A DNA stretch of 64,000 nucleotides from Fistulifera solaris (GCA_030295235.1 AP026147.1:620001-684000), one strand, 5' to 3'; positions 23,240 through 34,688 are shown, numbered from the stretch's first letter. Notes: generated by a model from the letters alone, not told the origin. Numbers and translations are program-made.

Positions 23240-24275
23240 AAATTATCCAAATTTTCTGGAACGTGCACAGCATTTCGGTAGTCAAGGATAATGAGTTAGA
23301 AGCTATAGGTCTAGGATCGAAAAATGGTCCAGAATGTCCGAATCTCCACAGAATGTCTGTATGATCAAAAACATTCCTGAATTTCTGGAACGGGCACTTT
23401 CTTTCGTTGTGATCAAAACACAGTTTCCTGAATTTCTGGAACGCGCACTTCCTTGTGCTATGATCCAAAAAACATTTCCATATTTTCTGAAAGAGCACAG
23501 CATTTTGGTAGGATCGAAAAACAACGGTCCAGATTTCTGAACAAACACACAGAATTTCTGTCTGATTTAACAATAAACAATTCAGAACTTCTGGAATCTG
23601 GAATGGGCACTTAATCTCGAACGGGCCTTTTCTTTGTTGCTAGGTCTATGCTCAAAATCACCGTGTGTCCGTATTTTCTGAAACGTGCACAGCATTTCGG
23701 TGAGATCGAAAACACTGCTCCAGATTTTCTGGACCACCACAGACTTTCTGTCTGATCAGAATAATATTTTCCAGATTTTCTGGAATTCGCACTTTCCTTC
23801 CTTAAAATCCGAAAGAAAGTTGCAAGAACTTCTGGAACGTGCACTTTCTCACGTTCGCATCCCAAACACCATAATCAGTTCATTTCGAACGCGCACAGCA
23901 TTTGATAGGATCGAAAAAAAACTGGTCCAGAATTTCTGGACCACAACAGAATATCTGTATGATCAGAAATACACGAGAAACATTTTTCCAGAATTTCTGG
24001 AATTCGCACTTTCTGTCCTTTTATAAAATGCAAAACACAGATTCCAGAACTTCTGGAACGCGTACTTTTTCACGTTATGATCCCAAACACCATAAACAGT
24101 TTATTTGGAACGTGCACAGCATTTCGGTGAGATCGAAAAGAAACTGGTCCAGATTTTCTGGACCACCACAGACTTTCTGTATGACAAGAATAGCGTTTTC
24201 CAGATTTTCTGGAATTCGCCCTTGATCCTTCATTAGGATCCGAAACACATTTTCCAGATTTTCTGGAACTGGCAC
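23240..24275. repeat. Array of short palindromes with TTTTCTGGA core
   Basis: About 16 copies of CCAGA[AT]TTTCTGG or variants lie in 1 kb. The right half is regular and cycles three types: TCCAGA-TTTCTGGA (23719, 23926, 24148), TTCCAGA-TTTCTGGAA (23769, 23986, 24198), and a third (23825, 24042, 24252). Each type recurs every 207-222 bases. Between them are conserved words such as GTGCACAGCATTTCGG and CAGACTTTCTGT. The left half (23250-23690) is a more decayed version. Confidence 0.85.
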
Positions 24276-24443
24276 GTGTTCAGAGTTTGACGCATCGCAT
24301 CTTAGAAAAACTCGAAAGAAGACGATGCAACCACTTTTGTCTTCCGAGGAAGGACAGCTGATGGAAAGAGGCCTTTTCTCTTTGACAATGCTTCACCAGC
24401 AAATGATACAATAGTTTATTCAGGAACCAGTCGGTTTTTCATC

Positions 24444-25807
24444 ATGTCATCTTCCGATAGCAGCAGCGACAATAGCAACCTCGTCGAACTGGCGAAACAA
24501 TACTCCGTCGACAGTTCCTTTTCGTCCGATGACAGCCATGAATACGGTAGTATTCGTTTAACGAATGATGAAACAAGAGACGGCATCATGCTGGAAGGTG
24601 TCGGGGAACGAACACCACAAATGACACGAACGGAAATGGGACAAATTGCCGTCAATATTGTCGTGAGCTTTGTTGGAGCCGGTTTGTTGGGGATCCCACA
24701 CGCCTTTTGCGAGCCGGATGGTTGCTCGGGAGTCTGACGCTCTGTGCCACGTCGGCATTGAATCTGTATGCGTTGCTTCTTTTGCCCAAAGTACGAAAAC
24801 GATTGCAAGAACAAGGATTGCAATGTAATTCGTACGGTCAAATGGGTTTGTTGCTTTTGGGCGAGCGGGGAGAAGTTGTAGTCAACGTGTGTCTTGTACT
24901 GAGTCAAACCGGATTCGCCACGGCCTACCTGATATTCATTGCCGACTCCTTGTATCGGATGAAACGGTGGAAAGTTGTATTTGGTTGCGTGCCGGGTTTG
25001 GCATTGCTGGTGCAAGCCCAAGATATGAGTCATCTGAGTCCTTTCAGTTTACTCGCCAATTGCTCCAATCTACTGGGACTGTCAGCGGTATTGTTTCAGG
25101 ATTGGATCCAACTGGAGGACCATTCTTGGGTGGATCGAAACACGGAAGACGACACCGTTCGAGCATTTCAATTCGGAGGTCTCCTGTTTGTTGTAGCCGT
25201 GACGCTCTATTCGATGGAAGGTGTGGGCTTGATATTAAGCTTAGAGTCATCGTGTCGGAACCGAGCGCAATTTCCTTCTTTGTTGAAAACCGTTGTGGGA
25301 GGCATTACTATCTTCATGGCTTTGTTTGGCTCCGCCGGATATTGGGCGTTTCGAAGTGATACCATGGCTCCCATTACGCTGAATCTGGGACACAGTCGGG
25401 CCGCTTCTCTCGTCCAAGGTGCCCTTTGTGTCGCACTTTATTTCACGTACCCCATAATGATGTTCCCCGTCTGGAACATTGCCGAGAATCGCATACTGGA
25501 GTTGCGTCCGGAACAAACGTGTTCGCGCGGGCTGCTGCGCGCTAGTATTGTATTGGCCACAGCAATTGTGGCCTTTGCGGTGCCCGATTTTGGAGAGTAC
25601 TTATCGCTGGTAGGGAGCAGCATCTGTACGATTTTGGGATTTTTGTTTCCGGCCTACTTTCACTTGAAAGTATTTGGTTCCGAATTGGCAGTTGCTCAAT
25701 CGCTATTGAGCCGGGCACTGATTGTGGGTGGCACACTGTTTGCCGTTATCGGGACATTTCAAAGCATGAGCAATATGATTACGAATTCAACGGGAGATAA
25801 CTCATAA
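24444..25807 (+). CDS. Amino acid/auxin permease (AAAP)-family transporter
   Basis: The restored product is about 454 residues with an acidic, Ser-rich cytosolic N-terminus of about 65 residues followed by some eleven membrane helices. The first helix has the family hallmark NIVVSFVGAGLLGIPHAF; later ones include FGGLLFVVAVTLYSMEGVGLIL and GGITIFMALFGSAGYWAF. These match SLC36/vacuolar AVT-type amino-acid transporters, which move amino acids with protons. Location (vacuole or plasma membrane) cannot be told. One frame change at about 24704, where a T run is one base short. The palindrome array ends only about 170 bases before the start codon, so it could overlap the promoter. Confidence 0.85.
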
Positions 25808-26033
25808 ATACTGGCAGTGTTTTCGGAAGCATAAAGCCTGCGGTTCAGATTTTTGGGAGTGAATTTGACTCTGCGCGGCTTTGCAGGGTGGGGACTGGAT
25901 CCCTTCTGCAGACTATCTTTCATAATTTGTTAGCGCTAAGAAAACAAATGATACGGACACCTTAACCGCATTCTTAGTTCAATCTAGTGTTTGCTTAGTT
26001 TGTGGATACGAGACCTTTCTTTTCAGCATGAAA

Positions 26034-28224
26034 TCAATTTTTCGGGTCGCGACCACGGAAGCTATGGAAGAGTTCTTCGGGTGCCCTGGTGTTGCCAGCA
26101 CCATAGATGAACTCTCTTGCTTTACGAGCGACTTCCGGGTCAAAAATATTGCCAGATTCTTCAAAAGCAGCGAAGGCGTCTGCATCTAATACTTCGGCCC
26201 ATTGGTAAACGTAATATCCAGCAGCGTACATGGAAGTGGCGAAGAGATGCGAAAAGTGGGCTGGCCGATGCCGCATCACAATGGCGGCGGGCATTCCCAA
26301 ACGCTCCAATTCTTGCTTTTCAAAAGCCATCATGTCAAAGTCGGTATAATCATCCAATTGATGCATCTTCATATCGAGTAAAGCACAAATCGAATACTCG
26401 ACGGTACGAAATCCTTGTTGGAAAGAACGCGCGGCACGAAGTTTCTCCAACAGTTCGTCAGGAATGGGTTCACCGGTCTCATAGTGCTTGCAGTATTGTT
26501 TCAGAACACTGGTTTGATCGAACCAATGTTCCATCAATTGAGAAGGAAGTTCGACAAAATCAGTCAACACATTGGTCGAGGCCAAGCGTCCATAGTCCGC
26601 GTTCGAAAGCATTCCATGGTGCGCGTGGCCGAATTCATGGAAAAGCGTGTGGCAATCATCGTAGCTCAAGAAGGTATGCTGAGATCCTTTGGCAAAGTTG
26701 TTGTTGTTGATGACGATGGGAACCTGCAAAATGGGGTCCGATCCCAACGGTAAATTGCGACTTTGACTGCGAAATTCACTCATCCATGCTCCGCCGCTCT
26801 TGTGAGAACGTGCGAAATTGTCGTGTAAGAAGACGGCCACGAGACGGTCCTTTTCCCGGACTTCGTACACATCCACATCGGGATGATAGACTTGTAAGTC
26901 GGGACGTTTCGTGTAGGTCAGACCAAACAATTTGTTCGTGACAGCAAATAAGGCTTCACGCGCTGCATCAAGAGTAAAATAGGGCCGCAACAAGCTTTCG
27001 TCTAAATCGTACTTGGTCTGACGCACCTTTTCGGCATAATAGCGCCAATCCCACGCCTGCAATCCTCCCTTCCAGGCATACGTTCTCATCTTGCACAAAT
27101 TCTTCGAGCATCTTTCGTTCTTGATTTGCTGCTTCTTTGGCTCGAACCCATACATTCTCCAACAAGTCGTTCACTTTTTCTGGAGTTTGTGCCATGCGAT
27201 CCGCACATTGAAAGGCGGCAAAGTTGGGATAGCCGTGGATTTGTGCCAAGCGCTGTCGCAGTTGTAAAATTTGTTTCGTCAGTGCCAGATTGGTTTGCTC
27301 CCCACGTGCGACCCACGCTTCCCACACTTGTTGCCGCAACTGGCGATTGTCACTGTACGTCAAGAATGGTTCCACCATGGATCGACTGAGGGTCATGAAT
27401 GTCTGCTGTTCGGTATGACCACGCTCTTCGGCCGCCGCCTTGGCCGCTTCAATCAACGACGCGGGACATCCGGACCAGTCCTTGATTTCCAAAGTCCACG
27501 AGGCTTCTTCCGCCATGGCATTTTGCTGAAATTGCGTCTGTAAAGTAGCGAGTTGCGCTTGAATGTCACTGACTTCGGCTTGTTGTTCCGCTGACAAAGC
27601 CGCCCCGGCACGCACAAAATCCAAATGAATGCGTTCGACCAAGCGCTGTTGTTCCAGCGTGAGTTCCAACGTCTCGCGTTGTTGATACACGCAATCAATG
27701 GCGGTGAACAATCCCGGAATTTGGTACGTTTGACTGGCGTGTCGAGACAACAATGGAGCCATTTGTGTTTGTACGGCTTGCAGTTCGGGAGGATTTTGAC
27801 TAGAACATAAATTCGAATAGACTCCGGTGACACGATCCAGTAAAGCTCCCGCACGATCGAATGTGGCGATGGTCGACTCGAAGGAGGGTTCCGGATGTTG
27901 AGCAATTTCTTCGAGTTCTTGCAAATGAATTTGCATGGCTTCTTGCAAAGCGGGTGCAAAATGAACAACTTGAATTTGTTGAAAAGGAGGAAGCTGAAAG
28001 GGTTGTGAAGACCAGTCCGTGAGGAGTGGATTGTGAATTGTTGTAGTCGCCGTGGATGGTGTTGACATGGTGAAGGCAAACAAAACGGATGAACGAAACA
28101 AACTGGTCCGCGTGTTGCGAGCGGCGGAAGATAAATGACTACGAACGCCGTGTAGAAAGGAAGAAGAGGGTTTTGCTTTGTAAGCAAAACAAGTGACAAT
28201 CAACGAATAATTACTCAATCGCAT
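26034..28224 (-). CDS. M3-family oligopeptidase (OpdA/organellar oligopeptidase type)
   Basis: This zinc peptidase degrades short peptides, in organelles typically cleaved presequences. The restored product is about 729 residues from ATG 28224, with a Ser/Arg-rich N-terminus that may target it to an organelle. The helical front half (PALQEAMQIHLQELEEI, DRVTGVYSNL) precedes the catalytic part: WDWRYYAEKVRQ, DVYEVREKDRLVAVFLHD, the zinc motif HEFGH within TLFHEFGHAHHGML, and the third ligand in DFVELPSQLMEHW. The C-terminus GYYVYQWAEVLDADAF is family-typical. The frame changes once near 27090 (about one extra base before YAWKGGLQAWDW). Longer upstream extension is possible only from a GTG. Confidence 0.9.
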
Positions 28225-28368
28225 GATTGCTTTATCGTTTGTGTTTGCTTTTTCAATGTGTTGCGTCGACAAAGCCACATAGAAACGCACCGCCCGCCAC
28301 ACCGCATCGCCGATCACCCAGATTTTCTGAGAAAATTTCCGTCAGACTAAAATAAAGACAAGCGCATG

Positions 28369-29315
28369 ATTTACTATGGGCCAAAGTGATGGTTTACGGA
28401 GACCACGACTGCAATTCAGTCATCAGTCAATATATTCTTTTGAGCAACAATGCTGCCTACAATTCTTTAGTCCAGCCAAATATCTTGCGCTCCGTTTGCC
28501 GTTGTTGCAAATAAAGTAGATTCTAACAGCGTTTGCGTTACACGTCCTTCAAATTTACTTCGAAGAGCCTTGCAGAACGTTGTCTTCCGAATTTACTATG
28601 GGCCAAAGTGATGGTTTACGGAGACCACGACTGCAATTCAGTCATCAGTCAATATAATCTTTTGAAAACAATGCTGCCTAGACCTACAATTCTTTGGTCC
28701 AGCCAAATATCTTGCGCTCCGTTTGCCGTTGTTGCAAATAAAGTAGATTCTAACAGCGTTTGCGTTACACGGCATTTTTAAAATTTACTTCGAAGAGCCT
28801 TGCAGAACGTTGTCTTCCGAATTTACTATGGGCCAAAGTGATGGTTTACGGAGACCACGACTGCAATTCAGTCATCAGTCAATATAATCTTTTGAGCAAC
28901 AATGCTTTGGTCCAGCCAAATATCTTGCGCTCCGTTTGCCGTTGTTGCAAATAAAGTAGATTCTAACAGCGTATGCGTTACACGGCATTTTTAATTTACT
29001 TCGAAGAGCCTTGCAGAACGTTGTCTTCCGAATTTACTATGGGCCAAAGTGATGGTTTACGGAGACCACGACTGCAATTCAGTCATCAGTCAATATAATC
29101 TTTTGAAAACAATGCTGCCTACAATTCTTTGGTTTAGCCAAATATCTTGCGCTCCGTTTGCCGTTGTTGCAAACAAAGTAGATTCTAACAGTGTTTGCGT
29201 TACACGGCATTTTTAATTTACTTCGAAGAGCCTTGCAGAACGTTGTCTTCCGAATTTACTATGGGCCAAAGTGATGGTTTTACGGAGACCACGACTGCAA
29301 TTCGGTCATGAGTCA
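28369..29315. repeat. Satellite-like tandem array, period 211-230 bases, about 4.3 copies
   Basis: Units begin ATTTACTATGGGCCAAAG at 28369, 28591, 28821, 29032 and 29254. Copies are nearly identical, differing by small indels near AACAATGCTGCC and TACACGGCAT. Each unit holds the inverted repeat TTTGGTCCAGCCAAA or a variant. The last copy breaks off at about 29315. There is no coding signal despite a chance open frame through the units. Confidence 0.93.
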
Positions 29316-29514
29316 CGAATCTGTTCGTGATTATAGCACTCCGCCAGACTTTCTGGACAGCTGTATGTAAACACCGCGCTATCCCACACCCGCAGAAGCC
29401 ATACCAGGTACGCCATACCCGTTGAATCGAAAGTGACGACAAAAGCTTCTGTAACTACTCCCACTATCATTATAAGTCATCGCTTTCTCTCTTGATTGCT
29501 CTTTTTGATTCACC

Positions 29515-30567
29515 ATGGAGTTAGATGAAGCGTCTATCGAAAATGCATTCGCGATTTTAGCCCTTTATCAGTTTCTCGATCACAAACTTTCCCCCGAAGT
29601 TGTGGCCGACCGTCGCGATCAGTTGGAGGCTTTCCTTCGACTCAAAACAGCACGCGGAATGATCATTCTCGCGCAAGAAGGCATTAATGGGACCATTTGT
29701 TTTCCGTCCGAACACAAAGACGCTGTCATGACTCATTTATTGCACGATTTTCCGAATTTACGAACGCGGCTCTCCTATCATCCAGAAAACGTCTTTTTTC
29801 GCCTCAAAGTCCGTATCAAGTCAGAAATTGTGACATTGGGCGTCAATGCCACTGTTTCCGATCCAACTTTGCAGGTTGGCACTTACGTAGAACCTGGCGA
29901 AGATTGGGATACGCTTTTAAAAGATCCAAATTGTCTAGTGATAGATACGCGCAATGAATATGAATATCAAGTCGGGACGTTTCACAATGCCATTAATCCA
30001 CACACGCATTCCTTTGTCGATTTTCCGGAATGGATCCAAGAAAACATGGATCAGATGAAACAAGTCACAAAAGTAGCCATGTTTTGTACGGGAGGTATTC
30101 GTTGTGAAAAGGCGACGGCGTACTGCATGAATTTACTCAAGGATTCGCCGCACCAACCAGAGATTTATCATTTAAAAGGAGGCATTCTGGGTTATCTGGA
30201 TACTGTTCAGGAAGAGAAATCGTTGTTCAAAGGTGAATGCTACGTATTTGATCGGAGAACGGCGGTTCAGCATGGTTTGAAGCCTTCGACCACCTATGTA
30301 CCATGTCATGCCTGCCGTCATCCGCTGACGGCCGAAGATCGGTTGCATCCCGATTATGAAGAAGGTGTTTCTTGTCACGTCTGCATCGATAGTCGTCAGA
30401 CACGACGTGAACGATATGAGTCTCGACAAAAGCAAATGAAATTATGGGATACTCATCTGCACGATCGAAAAGAGCGCAAACTGCAGAATCAACTCCAACG
30501 TGTCGATCCTGCTACTAGCGGTTCGAATACGAATACCGGTAGTCTCTTGATAGAAGGGAGCATCTGA
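29515..30567 (+). CDS. TrhO/YceA-type rhodanese-domain protein (tRNA uridine hydroxylase)
   Basis: The intact 350-residue protein has the full TrhO layout: an acylphosphatase-like N-terminal domain (GMIILAQEGINGTICFPSE), a linker with the KVRIKSEIVTLG strand, a rhodanese domain (LVIDTRNEYEYQVGTF, then the active-site loop CTGGIRCEKA), and a C-terminal Cys pair region (CHACRHPL and CHVCID) that probably binds zinc. Bacterial TrhO makes 5-hydroxyuridine at the tRNA wobble position with oxygen. The eukaryotic TSTD2 group is related. There is no intron and no obvious presequence, so a cytosolic place is likely. The C-terminal ~55 residues are charged and less conserved. Confidence 0.9.
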   Translation: MELDEASIENAFAILALYQFLDHKLSPEVVADRRDQLEAFLRLKTARGMIILAQEGINGTICFPSEHKDAVMTHLLHDFPNLRTRLSYHPENVFFRLKVRIKSEIVTLGVNATVSDPTLQVGTYVEPGEDWDTLLKDPNCLVIDTRNEYEYQVGTFHNAINPHTHSFVDFPEWIQENMDQMKQVTKVAMFCTGGIRCEKATAYCMNLLKDSPHQPEIYHLKGGILGYLDTVQEEKSLFKGECYVFDRRTAVQHGLKPSTTYVPCHACRHPLTAEDRLHPDYEEGVSCHVCIDSRQTRRERYESRQKQMKLWDTHLHDRKERKLQNQLQRVDPATSGSNTNTGSLLIEGSI

Positions 30568-30937
30568 TGTCGAATATAGTCCTTTTTAAATTTAGAGCAA
30601 AATGCGAAGGAGCGCATTGTCGAGAATTCGACTTTGAAGCGCACCGATTTAGAGCTTGTCCCATCAGCAAAAAGCAGGTCAATTTCTACAGTCATCGATA
30701 CAACTTTATTAACGGAAGTCTACCGTCTTTGGAGCGTCGCATCTAATTAATGAAAGATAAAATGACTTTGAAGCACCAGTATACATTATCCCGACACTTC
30801 CTCCAACAATAAGTGAACGACTAAATAGTACAGGCTCGTCGCTTTCCTATAACACAAAATAATAAAATGGTAAGGTATAAGGTAGCGTTTACACACCAAC
30901 CTCACCCGTTCGCTCCGCCGCGTGCATAATGTCGAAA
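30568..30937. other. Convergent 3' intergenic region
   Basis: This 370-base stretch lies between two convergent genes. It is AT-rich and shows nothing beyond probable 3' UTRs. Confidence 0.5.
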
Positions 30938-31796
30938 TTACAAGGCACGAGCTTCGGTCTCTCCGCCTCCACCGACTTCCACCTGAGGCAAAGCATTGCT
31001 CACTCGATCACTCAACTCCTGCGGCGGAAATCGGGAGAATCGACTGGCCGACGACTGAAAGGCAACACCATTGGCGTCTGTTCCGGTCCACACCACGTAG
31101 ATTGTCAAGTCACACAGAGTCTTTCCCTCTGACGCGAGCACATTGCATTCGTCTTCCGTGATTTCACATCCTCTCGTCGGCTGTCCTGACGTGGCCTGAG
31201 TTTGCTGTACACCATTGAAATCGTAGGTGATTTCGGGACACTTATCACTGGAGCAGAATACGCAAGAATCGTCCCAGGTAACTCCTCGCACCATTCCGTC
31301 TTTGACATCAATAATGGCCGTCAAGTAGGGGAACACTCGAGCCTCGACGGCATCGTAATAAACGCGAAGAAATCCACTCTTATCTTGTGCCGCGGCCGCA
31401 ATTGTCACATCTCGTTGATAAAAGACAGTTTCCGACTCGACCACTAAATCATTGAATGCTAAAGAAAAGAAGCGCGGTGATGAGAGTCATGCGAGTCATC
31501 CGTAAAGCACGACGCAAGCGGGGCGAATTCTTACAATTGGGAATGTGCATTCGTGAATACTGATCCGCTTCTGGCTGAAACGATAAACGAATATAATCTA
31601 CACCACGAGCCCAGTCTTTGGTATTGCCGACGTGAAAGCACACAATGGTCTGTTTCCCAATCTCAATTTTTTCGAGGGTGTCGACCGAAGCGCCAGAAAA
31701 GGTCGCTTGACAACCTCCCCATTGGTCGCCGTTAGTCTCATTTTGAGCAGCAACCAGCGAGCTTAGTAGCGCGAATAAAAGGGAAAATGATTTCAT
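30938..31796 (-). CDS. Secreted protein of unknown function
   Basis: The 260-residue product is spliced at 31459-31534 (GTAAGA donor, CTTTAG acceptor) with no frameshift. It starts at ATG 31796 with a clear signal peptide ending at VAAQ. The mature part has about nine cysteines, including a CVFCSSDKC cluster and a GCEITEDECNVL segment, plus Tyr/Trp-rich strands. This looks like a disulfide-stabilised extracellular or lumenal domain. I do not recognise the family. An open frame reaching further upstream lacks a better ATG. Confidence 0.75.
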
Positions 31797-32413
31797 TGTT
31801 ACAAGGTAATCGATATCGTATAAATAAGATTGATAATGCTCTATTATCGTTAACAGTGAAACGCTTGCAAAATGTCTCTTTTTCTCGTCCGCATGCAGCG
31901 TTGGGGGCGTCAGGGCGACGATGGATTTCGGATGGATCATTTGCTACCGGTACGATCTTTTCGGTGCAACTGGATTACTTAATCCAGGACTCATACAGTA
32001 AAGTTCAGTCACGATCTGTCAAGAGAGGAGATACACTTCAGATGATAGTCCTACCTGGTAGTAATGCTGCGACAAAAATGTACGTTTGAACGGAAACAGA
32101 ATGAATAAACAAAAAAAAAGCCTTTTTTTGCGCATTTCTCTCTTGCACGACCAGACACTTCCCATTGTCAAGCAAATCATTCTCTTTTAAAGAGGCTGAA
32201 TTCATTCTTACGAAAGTGCAAAGATAGAAGCCAATGCAAAAGTAATTGAAGGAAGCACAGCAGCTGCTATATCACTTTCCTCCTTTCTGTACCTTCGGCT
32301 TTGCGATTTGAATTTCGTCATTTCTTGTTGTTGACGTTTGCTGAAACATTGCCATCGAACGCATTGAATCGAAAAAACATATTTCAATTTTTCATCCATC
32401 AAACATCGACAGT
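31797..32413. other. Divergent intergenic region
   Basis: About 620 bases with the promoters of the flanking genes. It includes an A run at 32112-32119. No gene is supported. Confidence 0.5.
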
Positions 32414-33201
32414 ATGGAAGACCGCCTTCATGGACTCGCCGACTCGTTTCGTCGCGAACGTGACGATGCGTTGCGACGCAAAATGACAGCTCAAGAACGA
32501 TTGACGTTGAAGAAACAAGAAGTGGATGCCATGGCTGTTACTTTGAAAAATCTACAAGAAAAGCAGAAGCAATTGAAAGCACATATGAGTAAGGCGGAGC
32601 AGAACGAAGTATTGCGCAAGGAAGTGTTGCAATTGACGAAAGAAGTAAGTGTCGTTCGGATGGGTTGGTGGTGTCAAGTTTTGATATTATGCGACATTCG
32701 TTCAATCTCAATGCTCTTTCTTCTGTGCTTCAGGTGGAGTTTCAGCATGCTCAGCTTTTGAATAAACGCGAGAAAGCAGAAGCGCTTCGGGGAGAACTTG
32801 CCGTCAAAGTGAAGCAGCGTCAGCTCTCACTCACCAAAGTTCGTGACCTCCTGCACCAGCAGCGTGAGAAGAACCAGCAAATGATTCAATCGTTGACCAC
32901 GGGACGTTCGGAAAACAAGTTGAAGTCAGTAGAAGCCGCGAAAGAACTTCTCTTGCTGGAGCTCAAGAACGATCACGACGGACACAACGTGAAAAAGTGG
33001 CGTGACTGGGTGCAAGTCAAGATTCAGTTTCTCTCCGATCAAGGCGAGCACAAACGTCGTGAATGTGCTCGTCTTAAAACGATCATTGAAGGATATCGCA
33101 CGAACATGCGTCTTTCGATCTGTGATTTGAAGAAGAAGGATGAAACGTCTGGTGATGTCGTCTCCGACACACCTGCGGTCATGATGGAATGCAACGCTTG
33201 A
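32414..33201 (+). CDS. Coiled-coil protein of unknown function
   Basis: The 232-residue protein is spliced at 32645-32733 (GTAAGT donor, TTCAG acceptor). It is almost entirely helical, with heptads rich in Leu, Lys, Glu and Gln from residue 5 to about 200, for example QEKQKQLKAHMSKAEQNEVL and LLHQQREKNQQMIQSLT. It has no transmembrane or signal sequence. A structural or tethering part of a complex is likely, but which one cannot be told. Confidence 0.75.
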
Positions 33202-33399
33202 TCATCGAGTGCGAAAAGCCAAGTCCGAAACGCGAATAGATTCCGTAACAAAACCTTTTAGTTGTTGACTTGATTCTTTTCTTTGTACTTTCTCTATAGT
33301 TTTACATCACTACCTGGGATCAAAATACGTTCAACTCACCGACGAAAGCTTTATACAATTTTTCGACACAATCTTAACAAAATGGGTGTAGATCGGACT

Positions 33400-34260
33400 T
33401 CAGCCCCAATAGTCTCCATGTTCTGCTTGGACTAGAAACCTTGTGGCGTGCTCGACGGTGATTCGGTTTGTCGTGTGTTCTGCTTCGCCCCACAATTGAG
33501 CGGCCGCATTCATCGCATCATTGACCCATTTCTTTCTCATCCTGTTGTTGTCCTTGGCGCTGAGTGGTGGAAGTGATAGACGTCTGTATCGCATAGCTTT
33601 CTTGGGGTCTTTTAAACAATGATTAAGAACAACTAACAACTGCAGCGCCTCAAAATGCCATGGCTTCAAACCAATCGCACGTTCGGCCATCTCGGCGGCT
33701 CTCGGCAGTTGATCCACTCCTTGGTGAAACAGCAACATTGCTAAGCGCGAATGAGGTTCGGCCCAACCAGGAAATTGCCGCGTCATTTCTTCCAGCATTG
33801 CTTCCTCGTCGACCAACCCCTCCGAGCATTCTTTCTGCATGTGCAACATGGCCGCCGCCGCATTCTTATCCTTTTCCGTGGTCCACAGATGCACCAGTTC
33901 ATCCAACGCATCGTCTGAGTTCTCTAGACTTTGTAAGAGTTCGATTTCGAGTTCACGGAAGCTTCTCCCCGTGCTGGTAAGGAACATGTGTCGGGCTTTG
34001 GCTTCGGCAATAATGCCTTCTCGCAATATGCTACTTTGTCGATCAATGGCAAAGTATTCTTCGAGACGCATTCGAACGCGGTCGAGTTCATCCTGTTCCG
34101 CATAATCGGGATCGCGATAAAACAAAATGGAAGACGCACGAGCCGTCATTGCTGGTGCCTCAAGAATTCTCGGGGTGAATGCTAGCGCTGTCCCTATTGT
34201 TATGCACACGAAAGAAAAGGCACGCCACCAAAACGCAGTAGTGTTGTTTGTACAAATCAT
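33400..34260 (-). CDS. Plastid-targeted TPR-like protein, copy 1
   Basis: The 286-residue protein begins at ATG 34260 with a signal-peptide-like helix (FSFVCITIGTALAF). ALAFTP after it fits the diatom ASAFAP plastid-import motif. The mature part is helical and TPR-like: LRELEIELLQSLENSDDA, LVHLWTTEKD, and GWAEPHSRLAMLLFHQG followed by AERAIGLKPWHFEALQLLV. It is clearly paralogous to the gene at 34972-35796, sharing LLQSLE-SDDA, LVHLWTTE, PGWAEPH-RLA and LKPWHFEAL. Its function inside the plastid is unknown; TPR units usually bind proteins. The frame is intact and has no intron. Confidence 0.82.
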   Translation of the reverse strand: MICTNNTTAFWWRAFSFVCITIGTALAFTPRILEAPAMTARASSILFYRDPDYAEQDELDRVRMRLEEYFAIDRQSSILREGIIAEAKARHMFLTSTGRSFRELEIELLQSLENSDDALDELVHLWTTEKDKNAAAAMLHMQKECSEGLVDEEAMLEEMTRQFPGWAEPHSRLAMLLFHQGVDQLPRAAEMAERAIGLKPWHFEALQLLVVLNHCLKDPKKAMRYRRLSLPPLSAKDNNRMRKKWVNDAMNAAAQLWGEAEHTTNRITVEHATRFLVQAEHGDYWG

Positions 34261-34396
34261 GGTGTTCTTGCTCGTTGTTGTTGTGTAAAACGTCTTGAGA
34301 ACTCGCTTTGATAGAAAGAGAAGAAGAAGAATCGGTTGACACACGGCGAAGGATTGGGTCGATCATTCTCTCCATCGACAGAACAAAAACCATCCA

Positions 34397-34688
34397 ATGC
34401 CTCTGTTTCAGAATTCTGCCGATCTTGCTTTCACGGAAAGATCGGAACCCTTTGGCGAAGTGACGGGTGATGAACAGTACACTTTCGTAGATGCCGTACA
34501 GAAACTACTTTTGTTCCACAGTGTGAAGGTGCGTCATTGGAGTACTCTTTGTTGTCATAGGGGGATGCATCACTTCAACGGACCATCTGGCGCAGCCGGC
34601 CGACAGAAAGAAAGACGAACTGGATTCCGTCGAACAGAAACGAATTTACGGCGGCATCGGACGTTCCTCTGCTAAAGCTCTTGGCTAG
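34397..34688 (+). CDS. Small single-pass membrane protein (putative)
   Basis: A small gene lies between the two TPR paralogues on the opposite strand. From ATG 34397 the frame gives about 45 residues, then changes once near 34540 (one extra T). It continues through a hydrophobic helix GVLFVVIGGCITS, a charged tail KKDELDSVEQKRIYGGIG and SSAKALG to a stop at 34688. The total is about 96 residues. Protein-like composition on both sides of the shift supports it, but no family is recognised. A 32-base pseudo-intron is less likely than an error. Confidence 0.45.

Noticed and set aside
23240-24275. CRISPR-like array reading of the palindromes
   Set aside because: Spacers are themselves repeated and the host is a eukaryote; there is no cas gene nearby.
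28533-28954. Repeated open frames starting MRYT in the 28.4 kb array
   Set aside because: The same peptide appears once per satellite unit and is broken by indels; it has no family resemblance.
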